Made by a program: the position numbers and the translations under genes. Of a stretch of 19,299 nt of DNA, positions 6,409-12,618 are shown piece by piece. The stretch lies in assembly GCA_964424715.1 (NCBI GenBank), contig CAYRJW010000027.1, positions 1 to 19,299 on the forward strand, read 5' to 3'. Each line of letters opens with the position of its first letter. Positions within the stretch are counted from its first letter, which is position 1. The notes beneath the pieces were generated by a model that saw nothing but the letters and a program-made list of their open reading frames with translations, searched no databases and was not told the origin of the DNA. The DNA comes from JAMHZE01 sp964424715 (GTDB taxonomy: Bacteria > Pseudomonadota > Alphaproteobacteria > Rickettsiales > UBA8987).

Positions 6409-6935
6409 CCATGTTTTTTAATATAATATAGACTAAGAAACGAAAGAATTATTGTGCAAATAAAACCTAAAATAAATTCCGAATAAGATACAACTCCATC
6501 TGACAGCGGCTTAGCACAACCAAGAAACGCACCGTATATCCAGCAACCAATATTGATGGCAGATAATTTCATCATCGGTCCAGTATCACCTTTTTTAAGA
6601 TTTGGTATGCCAACGCGCCGCATCAGTTGAGTAGATAAAAACCAAATAACTACAACAGTAACTTTACACCATAATTTTGGATTAGATAAATATTCCTCAG
6701 TTCCTTTTTGGAGCGAACCCAGAGCTATCAGGATACTGCCAGATATCCACAAGTGAAGATCAGCCGACCTTATGACTTTCGACCACTGTCTGTCATAAGG
6801 TATAAGATTGAAAAGGCTCCTTAAGGAAAAATTAATATACACCAAACCAAATGCAAAGCCCAGCACATGCCACATTGCTACAATGGTTACAAACAGCCCG
6901 ATAATCTTACCACCATCTACATAAAAATATTCCAT
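6390..6935 (-). CDS. Integral membrane protein with conserved-looking intramembrane histidines, unknown function
   Basis: This 181-aa protein has about five hydrophobic segments (residues 9-31, 62-77, 90-104, 122-141 and 150-170). Histidines in or at the edge of membrane segments (MWHVLGFAFGL and DLHLWISG) are reminiscent of small haem- or copper-associated four-helix membrane families such as CopD/DUF2269, but I cannot assign it. The ATG at 6935 has no Shine-Dalgarno at normal spacing (AAGGA is over 20 bases upstream). The FNR box at 6968-6981 centres about 40 bases before the ATG, which would fit a leaderless or very short-leader transcript. It is transcribed in the same direction as the copper operon but is separated from it by 281 bases. 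Confidence 0.65.
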   Translation of the reverse strand: MEYFYVDGGKIIGLFVTIVAMWHVLGFAFGLVYINFSLRSLFNLIPYDRQWSKVIRSADLHLWISGSILIALGSLQKGTEEYLSNPKLWCKVTVVVIWFLSTQLMRRVGIPNLKKGDTGPMMKLSAINIGCWIYGAFLGCAKPLSDGVVSYSEFILGFICTIILSFLSLYYIKKHGCVSRS

Positions 6936-6967
6936 GATGTATATGATAACGACTATCCTTATCCACC

Positions 6968-6981
6968 TTGATATAAATCAA
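6968..6981 (-). promoter_or_regulatory. FNR/Anr box upstream of the 6390-6935 membrane gene
   Basis: TTGATATAAATCAA is a perfect TTGAT-N4-ATCAA site. Its centre lies 39.5 bases from the start codon at 6935. Possible minus-strand -10 hexamers (TATCAT, CATATA) fall between 6939 and 6948, so transcription would begin at or very near the ATG. Confidence 0.7.
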
Positions 6982-7101
6982 CCAAGCATATAGATTATTA
7001 GATATTTATCTGAAAGCAGTTAATCGTGAGTCTGATATCATTAGTAGTCTGGAAAAAACAAGGGTTTCAGGGGTGGTGATATATGGCCAGAAAAACCTAT
7101 A

Positions 7102-7176
7102 TACCGTCAGAGGCGCAATCGGCGCCACTAACAAAAATCAATCAATACATTGATTTAGAATGACAAAGTGACGGTA
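7102..7176. repeat. Compact three-stem inverted-repeat element
   Basis: TACCGTCA (7102-7109) and TGACGGTA (7169-7176) are exact complements enclosing two perfect inner hairpins: GGCGC/GCGCC (7112-7116 and 7122-7126, 5-base loop) and AATCAAT/ATTGATT (7140-7146 and 7149-7155). The 75-base unit could fold as a three-way junction in RNA or DNA. It lies downstream of the copper operon and upstream of the 6390-6935 gene. It does not match tRNA or attC consensus. It could be a repeat element, a small RNA or part of a 3' UTR. Confidence 0.5.
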
Positions 7177-7181
7177 GAGGA

Positions 7182-7201
7182 TAAAACCTTTTAAACAAGG
7201 T
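7182..7201 (-). terminator. Weak terminator-like hairpin after the copper operon
   Basis: On the minus strand ACCTT and AAGGT (7201-7197 and 7190-7186) flank a 6-base loop and are followed by TTT. The stem is short, so termination may be inefficient or shared with the element at 7102-7176. Confidence 0.3.
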
Positions 7202-7216
7202 AAGTAATTTTCCTAA

Positions 7217-7486
7217 TTAATTATTTTTATCTTTTGGCTCTAACGAACCTTTCATTTTTGCACATTCGCCTTTGACAACAATTGTCCACTCATTTGGGTC
7301 GTTATCTATTTTTGCCATACCCATACATGAGTGTTTGTTAACTTTGCTGGCGCAGCTATTCTTATGCGCCTTTGATACACCATAACATTTTTCCTGACCA
7401 TCTTTTGCGTCCATGTGAGCAGAAGCCTGCTCTGCTTGAAATGCGGTTGTAGTTAATATTATGGCAGCTAAAAATTTCTTATTCAT
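7217..7486 (-). CDS. bufA1: Bufferin-type copper-binding peptide precursor (DUF2282, BufA1-like)
   Basis: The 89-aa precursor has a signal peptide ending near A23 (QASA) and four cysteines, C34 (EKCYGVSKAHKNSC), C45, C54 (HSCMG) and C75 (KGECAK), plus the EWTIV segment. This is the layout of DUF2282/BufA1 bufferins, periplasmic ribosomally made metallophores that sequester copper after cysteine modification by the MNIO enzyme BufB with its partner BufC. Neither partner gene lies in this window, so modification in trans, or an unmodified peptide, must be assumed. It is the last gene of the csoR-copA-copB operon, 14 bases after copB, with AGAAAGG before the ATG. Copper induction through CsoR is inferred. 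Confidence 0.78.
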   Translation of the reverse strand: MNKKFLAAIILTTTAFQAEQASAHMDAKDGQEKCYGVSKAHKNSCASKVNKHSCMGMAKIDNDPNEWTIVVKGECAKMKGSLEPKDKNN

Positions 7487-7500
7487 AGCCTTTCTCTCTG

Positions 7501-8217
7501 TTAGTTAAAACGCAATCTTAACCCAACGCTTATTCTCGCATCATCACGTGTTTCACCTGCTGACCGCGCAATATTGGCGGTCTCACCAAACTTGCTTTCG
7601 TATCTTAAATCAATATAGGGTGCGAATTTACGGGTGATCTCATATCGCGTTTGCAAGCCTACTTCACCATTAGCTAGCCCAGCACCAACTTCTTGATCAG
7701 AAACATCCTGGCTGTATAATTCAATCTCTACGTAAGGTTCTAAGATTAATTTCTGGGTAATAAGGAAATCTCTTTCCTGCCTGATGCGGGCACTGACATC
7801 ACCTTCATCACTAACAAATAAATGAGCTTCTGTTTCAAAGAAATATTTAGCCATTCCTTCAACACCGAGGGTTAAATAAGCTGTATGCTCCGGTTTAATA
7901 TCATATCTAACGCCAGCCTGAACATCCCAGAACTCAGTAACATTGCGACTATACATTGCCCAGAACTCAGCTTGATGGGTTTCATTTTCTACTCTTTCGC
8001 CTTCACTTTTTAGATGCAGCTTGTTTATATCTCCGCCTACCCAGCCATCAAAATCCCAGGTAGCTAGCGTACCTTCACGGCTATCGCCAATATCCGTTTC
8101 AAGCGTAAATGCATGGAATATGGTTTGCTCACCTTCCGTCATTTCATCCATATCCATAGCTTTAGCAAGGGATGGGATAAATAAGATAGTGATTAACAAT
8201 GTTTTAATGATGTGCAT
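7501..8217 (-). CDS. copB: Copper resistance protein B (outer membrane)
   Basis: The 238-aa protein has a signal peptide (MHIIKTLLITILFIPSLAKA) and then a beta-rich body of amphipathic strands: LATWDFDGWVGGDINKLHLKSEGER, QAGVRYDIKPEHTAYLTLGVEG, LILEPYVEIELYSQ and APYIDLRYESKFGET, ending DARISVGLRLRFN. These are hallmarks of the CopB/PcoB outer-membrane copper-resistance family, which works with the CopA oxidase. The Met/His-rich N-terminal stretch found in many CopB proteins is reduced here to MDMDEM. Its start overlaps the end of copA by 14 bases, indicating translational coupling. Confidence 0.92.
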   Translation of the reverse strand: MHIIKTLLITILFIPSLAKAMDMDEMTEGEQTIFHAFTLETDIGDSREGTLATWDFDGWVGGDINKLHLKSEGERVENETHQAEFWAMYSRNVTEFWDVQAGVRYDIKPEHTAYLTLGVEGMAKYFFETEAHLFVSDEGDVSARIRQERDFLITQKLILEPYVEIELYSQDVSDQEVGAGLANGEVGLQTRYEITRKFAPYIDLRYESKFGETANIARSAGETRDDARISVGLRLRFN

Positions 8218-9759
8218 TATGTTTCTCCAAATTCATTGGCTCAACACTGGTGTTAATATCCTCACCTGGTTTAGCAACAATCACGGTTGTCATCATTCCG
8301 CCAAGCATGTGATAAAGTAGGTGGCAATGGAAAGCCCATTCACCCGATTCATCTGCCGTAAGAATTGCAGATATAGATTGACCGGGAGGAACTATCAAAG
8401 TGTGTTTGTTAGGCATTTTATTTGCTGGCTGCCCATTTTCCAGCTGTACAAACATTCCATGAAGATGTAATGGATGCGCCATCATGGTATCGTTAGTAAA
8501 ATTCAAACGTACACGCTCATTATATTTTAATTGGATAGGTTGAGCCTCATCCATTTTCTTGCCATTTATTGTCCAAATGTAGCGTTCCATACTGCCACCA
8601 AGAACAACAGCAATCTCTCTTTCTGGTTTGCGAGTATCTTTCTGAGTACCAAGATAACGAAGGTCGGAATAATCTAATGCCTTATTGCCTTCTGGCGTAC
8701 CAGCCTTTGCCCATCCACTTTCCATTGATTCAGGTGTGGACATATCCATGTCAGGCATTTCCTGCATCATCTTTTCCATATTCATATCAACCATTGTAAG
8801 TAATGCACGTGGTCGCTGTTTTGGTATCTCACCTCGCATCCCTTCTTTTGGAGCTAATGTTGCTAGTGCAAAGCCGCTACGGTCAATAGGTTCAGCGGCG
8901 ATTGTGTAGGCTTTATCTTCTTTCGGCTCTACTATCACATCATAGGTTTCCGCAACACCAAAACGGAACTCATCAACAGTCATAGGCTCTATATTTTGCC
9001 CATCAGCCGCTACTACTTTCATTTTTAAACCTGGTATGTAAACATCGTAGATAGACATTGCAGAAGCGTTGATAAATCTAAGACGCAGTTTCTCACCAGG
9101 CTTAAATAATCCAGTCCAGTTCTGGTCAGAGTTTTTACCGTTAACGAGAAAAGTGTAACCAGTGACATCAGCAAGGTCAGTTGGCAGCATACGCATTTGA
9201 CCCCACTCCTTACGATTCTGCCACGCAGATTTTAAACCCTTTGTCTTAACATCCCTGATAAAATCACGTACTGTACGCCTTGCATTTGCGTAATAATCTG
9301 AGTCCATTTTCAGATTCTGAAAAATATCTCTTGCCTGTTCTTCGCTAAAATCTGAAAGCAGTATTACATAATCCCTATCTGCCTTTACAGGATCGTTACC
9401 TTTTGGAGTAACAACAATAGAGCCATAATTGCCATCCTGCTCCTGTGAGTTAGAATGTGCATGATACCAATATGTGCCTGACTGACGAATCNNNNNNNNN
9501 NATTGCCAGGCAATAAAAAGCCATGCCAGTGAATAGAAGTTGGCTCAGCCATGTGATTAGTAACATTGATAGTTACTTCTTCACCCTCTTTAAAACGGAG
9601 AGTAGGACCTGGAATATCATGATTAACTGTAATTTTACTTATAGGTTTTCCTGTTTTATTAACCATTTCACGATTGATCTCAAGATCGTAGGTTCCAGCA
9701 AAAGCTGGTAGGTTAATAAAATAGGCAATAATAGCTAATGTTAAAAATATTGAGCGCAT
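8204..9759 (-). CDS. copA: CopA family multicopper oxidase, interrupted by an assembly gap
   Basis: Two frames are one gene split by the 10-N gap. The N-terminal part has a signal peptide (MRSIFLTLAIIAYFINLPAFAG) and the first copper motif HWHGFLLPGN. The C-terminal part resumes at base 9490 with IRQSGTYWYHAHSN (second motif), and continues through a Met-rich loop (MDMNMEKMMQEMPDMDM), HPLHLHG and HCHLLYHMLGGM, the T1/T2/T3 copper ligands. Visible residues total 86 plus 428. Family members carry roughly 23-25 more residues between these motifs, so about 70 bases are missing and the Ns are a placeholder. CopA oxidises Cu(I) in the periplasm. Start: ATG 9759 (AGGA just upstream, 4 bases after csoR); ATG 9771, overlapping the csoR stop, is an alternative. 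Confidence 0.93.
9492..9501. other. Assembly gap (10 Ns) within copA
   Basis: Ten undetermined bases join two contigs inside copA. The flanking frames are both copA but differ in phase across the literal 10 bases, so the true distance is not 10. Confidence 0.98.
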
Positions 9760-9763
9760 AATC

Positions 9764-10075
9764 CTAATCATTAAATCTTTTGAATAAATCTTTAAGTTCG
9801 GCAATTTTCTTGGTTATCTCCTTTTCGTTATCTGAATTGAAAGCATCTATGACGCATGCGCCTAAATGCGTTTCCAGCATATTTGCTTCAATAGATCCAA
9901 TAGCAGAACGGATAGCACGAAGCTGAACCATAATATCTGGACAATAACGCCTTTCTTCAATCATGCGCTTAACGCCTTCTATCTGACCGCTGATACGATT
10001 CAGATTAGGCAACACATTTGAATGATCAGGATGATTATTTACTGAGCAATAATCCATCTTCTTATTTTTCTTCAT
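9764..10075 (-). CDS. csoR: CsoR-type copper-sensing transcriptional repressor
   Basis: The 103-aa all-helical protein contains LNRISGQIEGVKRMIEERRYCPDI and the copper-ligand triad C45, H70 and C74. The spacing C-x24-H-x3-C equals that of Mycobacterium CsoR (C36, H61, C65), which marks Cu(I) sensing rather than the Ni/Co-type RcnR or formaldehyde-type FrmR. The N-terminal extension (YCSVNNHPDHSN) is common in proteobacterial members. The apo-repressor would bind the operator just upstream and release it on binding Cu(I). It is the first gene of the copper operon. The start ATG at 10075 has AGGA at good spacing. Confidence 0.9.
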   Translation of the reverse strand: MKKNKKMDYCSVNNHPDHSNVLPNLNRISGQIEGVKRMIEERRYCPDIMVQLRAIRSAIGSIEANMLETHLGACVIDAFNSDNEKEITKKIAELKDLFKRFND

Positions 10076-10099
10076 AAAATCCTGATTAATTGTCCAATC

Positions 10100-10128
10100 A
10101 CAGTATACCCATAGGGGGTATTTGTCAA
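10100..10128 (-). promoter_or_regulatory. Copper-operon promoter with embedded CsoR operator
   Basis: On the minus strand TTGACA (10128-10123) is a perfect -35. A -10 follows as TACTGT with a 17-base spacer or TATACT with a 15-base spacer (within 10100-10107). Between them lies ATACCC-N5-GGGTAT (10105-10121), a perfect inverted repeat with the G/C-tract form typical of CsoR/RcnR operators. Bound repressor would cover the promoter. Confidence 0.8.
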
Positions 10129-10164
10129 AGGTAAGAATAATATTTAAATTAAGGAGGGAGCCTT

Positions 10165-10239
10165 ATGATGACTTATGCCTTGATCACTGTATGGGTAATA
10201 CTCAAAGTATCCCGGAGGTATCCCCGGGCTATTTCTTAG
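10165..10239 (+). CDS. Possible 24-codon small ORF divergent from csoR
   Basis: AAGGAGG at 10151-10157 sits about 7 bases before ATG 10165 (a second ATG follows directly). The frame encodes a hydrophobic segment (YALITVWVILKV) with a basic tail (SRRYPRAIS) and stops at 10237-10239. The ribosome-binding site is one of the best in the window, and the ORF lies about 45 bases from the CsoR operator, so divergent copper control is possible. The 3' part overlaps a CCCGG/CCGGG hairpin (10211-10215 and 10224-10228). It may be a real small membrane peptide, a leader peptide or chance. Confidence 0.3.
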   Translation: MMTYALITVWVILKVSRRYPRAIS

Positions 10240-10272
10240 AACTTATGAATCTGCTGTAACTGGCGGTTTAGA

Positions 10273-10348
10273 TGGTGGAGGATAGCGGGATCGAACCGCT
10301 GACCTCCTGAATGCAAATCAGGCGCTCTCCCAGCTGAGCTAATCCCCC
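10273..10348 (-). tRNA. tRNA-Ala (anticodon UGC)
   Basis: The minus strand folds into a complete cloverleaf: acceptor GGGGGAT/ATCCTCC, D arm GCTC-AGCTGGGA-GAGC, anticodon stem CCTGA/TCAGG with loop TTTGCAT (anticodon TGC), variable AGGTC, and T arm AGCGG-TTCGATC-CCGCT. Discriminator A is followed by an encoded CCA at 10275-10273. It reads GCA codons and other Ala codons by wobble. Confidence 0.98.
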
Positions 10349-10416
10349 ACAAGAGATTACTTAGTATAGTGATATTGCTTAGCCCATAATTGCTTATTGG
10401 CTAAATTGGGACCTTC

Positions 10417-10445
10417 TCTATAAATTTGTCCTTAATCCTTGTCAA
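10417..10445 (-). promoter_or_regulatory. Promoter of tRNA-Ala
   Basis: Minus strand TTGACA (10445-10440), a 17-base spacer and TATAGA (10422-10417) form a near-consensus sigma-70 promoter that would start about 60 bases before the mature tRNA 5' end. Confidence 0.8.
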
Positions 10446-10475
10446 TATATTTGTTTTAATGTGTGCTTTTTTCGC

Positions 10476-10503
10476 TTGCAAACGGGGGTTTGTTATGTAT
10501 AAA
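10476..10503 (+). promoter_or_regulatory. Probable rpsB promoter
   Basis: TTGCAA (10476-10481) and TATAAA (10498-10503) with a 16-base spacer, pointing at rpsB. Transcription would start near 10510. Confidence 0.6.
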
Positions 10504-10652
10504 GCAGGTCCCGCTTGGGTTTTTTGCCTAAAGCGGTATTTCACACACGGGCTTTCGTTTGATCATCCTTCGGGGTTTTTTATTCGTTTCGGTCTGGATT
10601 GATTTCCGGTTCTGGTCTGTGGAGGTTTAACCGATAAATAAAAGGATCTAAA
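10504..10652 (+). promoter_or_regulatory. Long structured leader of rpsB
   Basis: About 140 bases lie between the likely start site and ATG 10653. The leader contains two short hairpin-plus-T-tract modules (CCC-GCTT-GGG followed by TTTTTT near 10510-10525, and CCTTCGG followed by a T-tract near 10567-10581). A competing pairing joins CCGCTT (10511-10516) to AAGCGG (10531-10536). This fits an attenuation-like or S2-autoregulated leader, but no known rpsB leader motif was matched by eye. Confidence 0.4.
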
Positions 10653-11567
10653 ATGTCTAACAATAATAATTTCACTATCCAGCAACTAATGGATGCTGGC
10701 GTTCACTTCGGCCACCGTACAATGAGATGGAATGCTAAAATGCAGCCATACATCTATGGTTCCCGCAATAATATTCACATCATCGATCTGCAAAAAACAG
10801 CACCGCTTTTAAATAAAGCGCTTAACGTTGCTAAAGAAGTTGCACAGAAAAATGGTCGTATCCTTTTCGTTGCTACGAAAAGACAGGCTTCTACAATAGT
10901 TGCTGAAGCTGCTGAGAAATGCGGTCAGTATTTCGTTAACTATCGCTGGATGGGTGGTACTCTTACGAACTGGAACACGGTTTCTAAATCCATCAAAACC
11001 CTTAATACACTTGAAAAACGCCTGGTTGATCCTGAGATCACTATCAGCAAAAAAGAAAGATTACAGAACCAGAGGCAGATAAATAAACTGCAGATGGCTC
11101 TTGGTGGTATCCGCTCTATGGGTGGCAAGCCTGATCTTCTTTTCGTTATCGATACTAACCGCGAGAACATCGCTATCCTTGAAGCTAGAAAGCTTGGCAT
11201 ACCGGTTATCGCTATCGTTGATACTAACTGCGATCCGGATGGCATCGATCACATGATCCCGGGTAATGATGACTCTATCAAATCCATCAGGTTATTCTGT
11301 AACCTAATGGCTGATTCAGTTCTTTCAGGGCTTTCTAAATCTATGGCTGCCCGTAACCAGAAAGATAAAGAAGAAGCTCCACAGGATAAAGCTAAGAAAC
11401 ATTCTATCAACAAACCAGCAGCTAAAACTGAAACTAAACCTCAGGCAGCTGAAATGGTGATAGAAGATAAAGATGCTGAGATCGAAGCTGCTGCAAAAGC
11501 TGCTAAACCTCAGAAAAAAGCTGCTCCTGCTGCTACAGCGGAAAAGAAAAAATCAGCTAAGAAATAG
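10653..11567 (+). CDS. rpsB: 30S ribosomal protein S2
   Basis: The first 240 or so residues are a canonical S2: FTIQQLMDAGVHFGHRTMRWNAKMQPYIYGSRNNIHIIDLQKT, NYRWMGGTLTNW, DLLFVIDTNRENIAILEARKLGIPVIAIVDTNCDPD and IPGNDDSIKSI. The protein binds the back of the 30S subunit and is needed for S1 attachment. At 304 aa it has a C-terminal extension of about 60 residues rich in Lys, Ala and Glu (from about KDKEEAPQDK), as seen in several alphaproteobacteria. ATG 10653 has AAAGGA upstream. It is the first gene of the rpsB-tsf pair, with an intrinsic terminator immediately after it. Confidence 0.98.
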   Translation: MSNNNNFTIQQLMDAGVHFGHRTMRWNAKMQPYIYGSRNNIHIIDLQKTAPLLNKALNVAKEVAQKNGRILFVATKRQASTIVAEAAEKCGQYFVNYRWMGGTLTNWNTVSKSIKTLNTLEKRLVDPEITISKKERLQNQRQINKLQMALGGIRSMGGKPDLLFVIDTNRENIAILEARKLGIPVIAIVDTNCDPDGIDHMIPGNDDSIKSIRLFCNLMADSVLSGLSKSMAARNQKDKEEAPQDKAKKHSINKPAAKTETKPQAAEMVIEDKDAEIEAAAKAAKPQKKAAPAATAEKKKSAKK

Positions 11568-11573
11568 TTAAAG

Positions 11574-11619
11574 GTTAAAGGCCGGGAGAATATATTTTTC
11601 CCGGCCTTTTAACTTTTTT
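11574..11619 (+). terminator. Intrinsic terminator between rpsB and tsf
   Basis: AAAGGCCGGG (11577-11586) pairs exactly with CCCGGCCTTT (11600-11609); GTT/AAC extend the stem around one bulged base, and TTTTTT follows at 11614-11619. tsf begins just downstream, so this probably attenuates rather than abolishes read-through. Confidence 0.85.
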
Positions 11620-11642
11620 GTCTAATCCAAGGAGAACCAATC

Positions 11643-12539
11643 ATGACTGCAATATCAGCAAACACAATAAAAGACCTAAGGGAACAAACCGGCGCCGGTA
11701 TGCTGGACTGTAAAAAAGCCCTTGAAGAAACAAAAGGCGATCTTGAAGCTGCCAAAGACTGGCTGCGCGCAAAAGGTATCGCTAAAGCCGCTAAAAAAGC
11801 TTCACGCGTTGCATCGGAAGGTGTGGTGGCGGTTCTTAATGCAGGCAAAAAAGCCGTTATCATCGAACTTAACTCTGAAACTGATTTCGTTGCTAAGAAC
11901 GAAGAATTCCAGAATCTTGCACGCTCTATCGCTAAAGTTGCTGCCAATACAAATGGCGAACTTGAAACTGTAAAAGCCGCAAAACTTGAGACCGGCAAAA
12001 CAGTTGATGAATCCGTTACCGAAGCAGTTGCTAAAATCGGTGAGAATCTTAACCTGCGCAGAACAACAGTTCTTGATGCCGGCAATGGTACAATTTATAC
12101 TTACCTTCACAGCGCTATCGCTGATGGCCTTGGTAAAATAGGTGTTGTTGTTGCCCTTGAAGGCGGCAATGCTGAAGTTGGCAAACAGGTATGCATGCAT
12201 ATCGCCGCTAACAAGCCGGAATCTCTTAACGTTGAATCTTTAAGCCCTGAGCTTATCGCGCGTGAGAAACAGATATTCGTTGAACAGGCCCGCTCCAGCG
12301 GCAAGCCTGATAATGTTATCGAAAAGATGATCGAAGGCCGTATGCGCAAATTCTACGAACAGGTTGTTCTTACCGAACAGGCTTTCGTTATGAACCCTGA
12401 CAAAACGGTTAAACAGGTGCTTGCTGATGCCGGTGCTAAAATAACCGGTTATGTCCAGTTCACCCTTGGTGAAGGCATCCAAAAAGAAGAAACCGATTTC
12501 GCAGCTGAAGTTAAAGCTGTGGCTGGTGGCTCTAAATAG
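11643..12539 (+). CDS. tsf: Translation elongation factor Ts
   Basis: This 298-aa protein has the N-terminal UBA-like domain (IKDLREQTGAGMLDCKKALEET), the EF-Tu-contacting motif TDFVAKNEEF at about residues 80-89, and the core domain with IAANKPESL and AFVMNPDKTVKQVLA. It is the nucleotide-exchange factor that recycles EF-Tu GDP to GTP. The length is normal. ATG 11643 is preceded by AAGGAG at good spacing. It follows rpsB, the nearly universal arrangement, and is followed by its own terminator. Confidence 0.98.
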   Translation: MTAISANTIKDLREQTGAGMLDCKKALEETKGDLEAAKDWLRAKGIAKAAKKASRVASEGVVAVLNAGKKAVIIELNSETDFVAKNEEFQNLARSIAKVAANTNGELETVKAAKLETGKTVDESVTEAVAKIGENLNLRRTTVLDAGNGTIYTYLHSAIADGLGKIGVVVALEGGNAEVGKQVCMHIAANKPESLNVESLSPELIAREKQIFVEQARSSGKPDNVIEKMIEGRMRKFYEQVVLTEQAFVMNPDKTVKQVLADAGAKITGYVQFTLGEGIQKEETDFAAEVKAVAGGSK

Positions 12540-12566
12540 TTAAATCCACTTGCAAGGAAAATTTAA

Positions 12567-12599
12567 GGGTTGTATTAAATAATACAGCCCTTTTTTTTT
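12567..12599 (+). terminator. Intrinsic terminator after tsf
   Basis: GGGTTGTATT (12567-12576) pairs with AATACAGCCC (12581-12590) around a 4-base loop with one G-T pair, followed by nine Ts (12591-12599). The pyrH start codon follows 20 bases later. Confidence 0.88.
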
Positions 12600-12618
12600 G
12601 GCAAAAACAAAGATCATT

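Noticed and set aside
1950..6967. Shared GGTGGATA motif near the FNR boxes at 1902 and 6968
   Set aside because: The distance to the box differs greatly between the two sites and the motif is short, so it is probably chance.
7102..7176. Considered whether the three-stem element is a tRNA or an integron attC site
   Set aside because: No anticodon or T-arm pattern and no RYYYAAC/GTTRRRY core pair with proper spacing.
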